Positions 4,966-5,280 of a stretch of 5,280 nt of DNA are shown piece by piece (the first letter of the stretch is position 1; every line of letters starts with the position of its first letter). Position numbers and translations under genes: made by a program. The DNA comes from Candidatus Atribacter fermentans. GTDB lineage: Bacteria; Atribacterota; Atribacteria; Atribacterales; Atribacteraceae. The notes beneath the pieces are model-generated. The model made no database searches, was not told the origin of the DNA, and saw nothing but the letters and a program-made list of their open reading frames with translations. The stretch is taken from NCBI GenBank assembly GCA_012517485.1, contig JAAYUT010000342.1, positions 1 through 5,280 on the forward strand. The letters are read 5' to 3'.

Positions 4966-5215
4966 ATTCTAAACTATCATAAAAAAAAAGCATATATAAA
5001 CCATTGTTTTTTGATGAACCCTCATGAAATTTTATAGACTGTGCGATAGTAATGAAATCGTTCACAATTATTGGTATTTTACGGTATGACTGAATTTTAC
5101 GTCAATAGATAGGATGTTTTAATGTATTTTTTCTCGTTTAATCTAAAGGTGTTTGGATACCACGTTATTTGGATAATACCAAAATTATATTATTCACTAA
5201 AATAAAAAGAAAATA

Positions 5216-5245
5216 TTGACATTATTGATTGATAACGATTATCAT
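5216..5245 (+). promoter_or_regulatory. Rightward promoter of an operon beyond the window
   Basis: TTGACA (5216-5221), an 18-bp spacer and TATCAT (5240-5245) form a good sigma70-type promoter, with transcription expected from about 5252. No start codon with a ribosome site follows before 5280, so the first gene must begin outside the window. The spacer contains a palindrome. Confidence 0.65.
5230..5244. promoter_or_regulatory. Operator-like palindrome within the divergent promoter
   Basis: TGATAA-CGA-TTATCA is a perfect 6-bp-arm palindrome placed between the -35 and -10 hexamers, the classic position for steric repression. The divergent LacI-family repressor is the natural candidate to bind it. 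The sequence also matches 12 of 14 bases of TGATAATCATTATC, the right part of the Fur consensus, so an iron regulator is a real alternative. Confidence 0.5.
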
Positions 5246-5280
5246 AGTAATAGTAATCGATCACATATTGAAACAACAAA

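Larger units (their letters stand above)
4931..5280. other. Gene-free regulatory region between divergent units
   Basis: No ORF of note lies in these 350 bases. The region holds the regulator's leader and promoter zone; TATGAT read leftward at 4981-4976 is a possible -10 but has no good -35. It also holds two TTTGGATA direct repeats 16 bp apart (5152-5159 and 5168-5175), the second part of TTTGG-N6-CCAAA (5168-5183). The rightward promoter at 5216-5245 is the clearest signal. The arrangement fits a regulator divergent from the operon it controls. Confidence 0.55.

Noticed and set aside
5053..5064. TGAAATCGTTCA as a LacI-type operator
   Set aside because: Only the outer 4 bp of each arm pair and the CG is off centre; too weak to annotate in AT-rich DNA.

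Overview
This 5.28-kb window is AT-rich bacterial DNA with clear sigma70-type promoters, strong GGAGG ribosome sites and a tRNA that encodes its own CCA. The gene mix (stand-alone glutamate formimidoyltransferase, small Hsp20, LacI-type regulator) and the abundance of short intergenic repeats, IS21 debris and orphan tyrosine recombinases would fit a fermentative anaerobe such as an Atribacterota-like or Firmicutes-like lineage. That assignment is inference from style only; no marker gene here fixes the taxonomy.

Layout. Positions 1-424 contain no gene. They hold a 61-bp direct repeat (copies at 1-61 and 349-409) around a 287-bp stretch full of palindromic, repeat-like sequence. The second copy supplies the leader and a probable extended -10 promoter of ftcD (425-1333, +). 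Next comes hsp20 (1417-1902, +), with a near-ideal promoter (TTGACA-N17-TATAAT) and a strong intrinsic terminator at 1911-1941. A tRNA-Pro(CGG) gene (2004-2081, +) follows with its own promoter. Directly downstream is a XerC/D-like tyrosine recombinase (2164-3074, +) that keeps all its catalytic residues but is split by a one-base frameshift near 2421-2433.

The middle, 3075-3900, is a pile-up of mobile-element pieces. It holds a 184-bp MITE-like element with terminal inverted repeats and a perfect 6-bp target duplication (TTAAGA), then an IS21-type end with a decayed 3' fragment of istB (minus strand). After that comes a 138-bp mini-element made of two inward-facing IS21-type ends, and it abuts the 3' end of the next gene.

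The right part holds an intact LacI-family repressor (3904-4917, minus). Its 350-bp upstream region contains an inverted-repeat leader and, near the right edge, a rightward promoter (TTGACA-N18-TATCAT) with a palindrome (TGATAACGATTATCA) in its spacer. The likely reading is that the repressor controls a divergent operon starting just outside the window, probably for sugar uptake or use.

No gene set in the window looks like an undescribed multi-gene system. The most notable items are the two non-autonomous elements, the duplicated ftcD leader, the split recombinase beside the tRNA (with a coincident A7 slippery heptamer), and the operator-like palindrome inside the divergent promoter.
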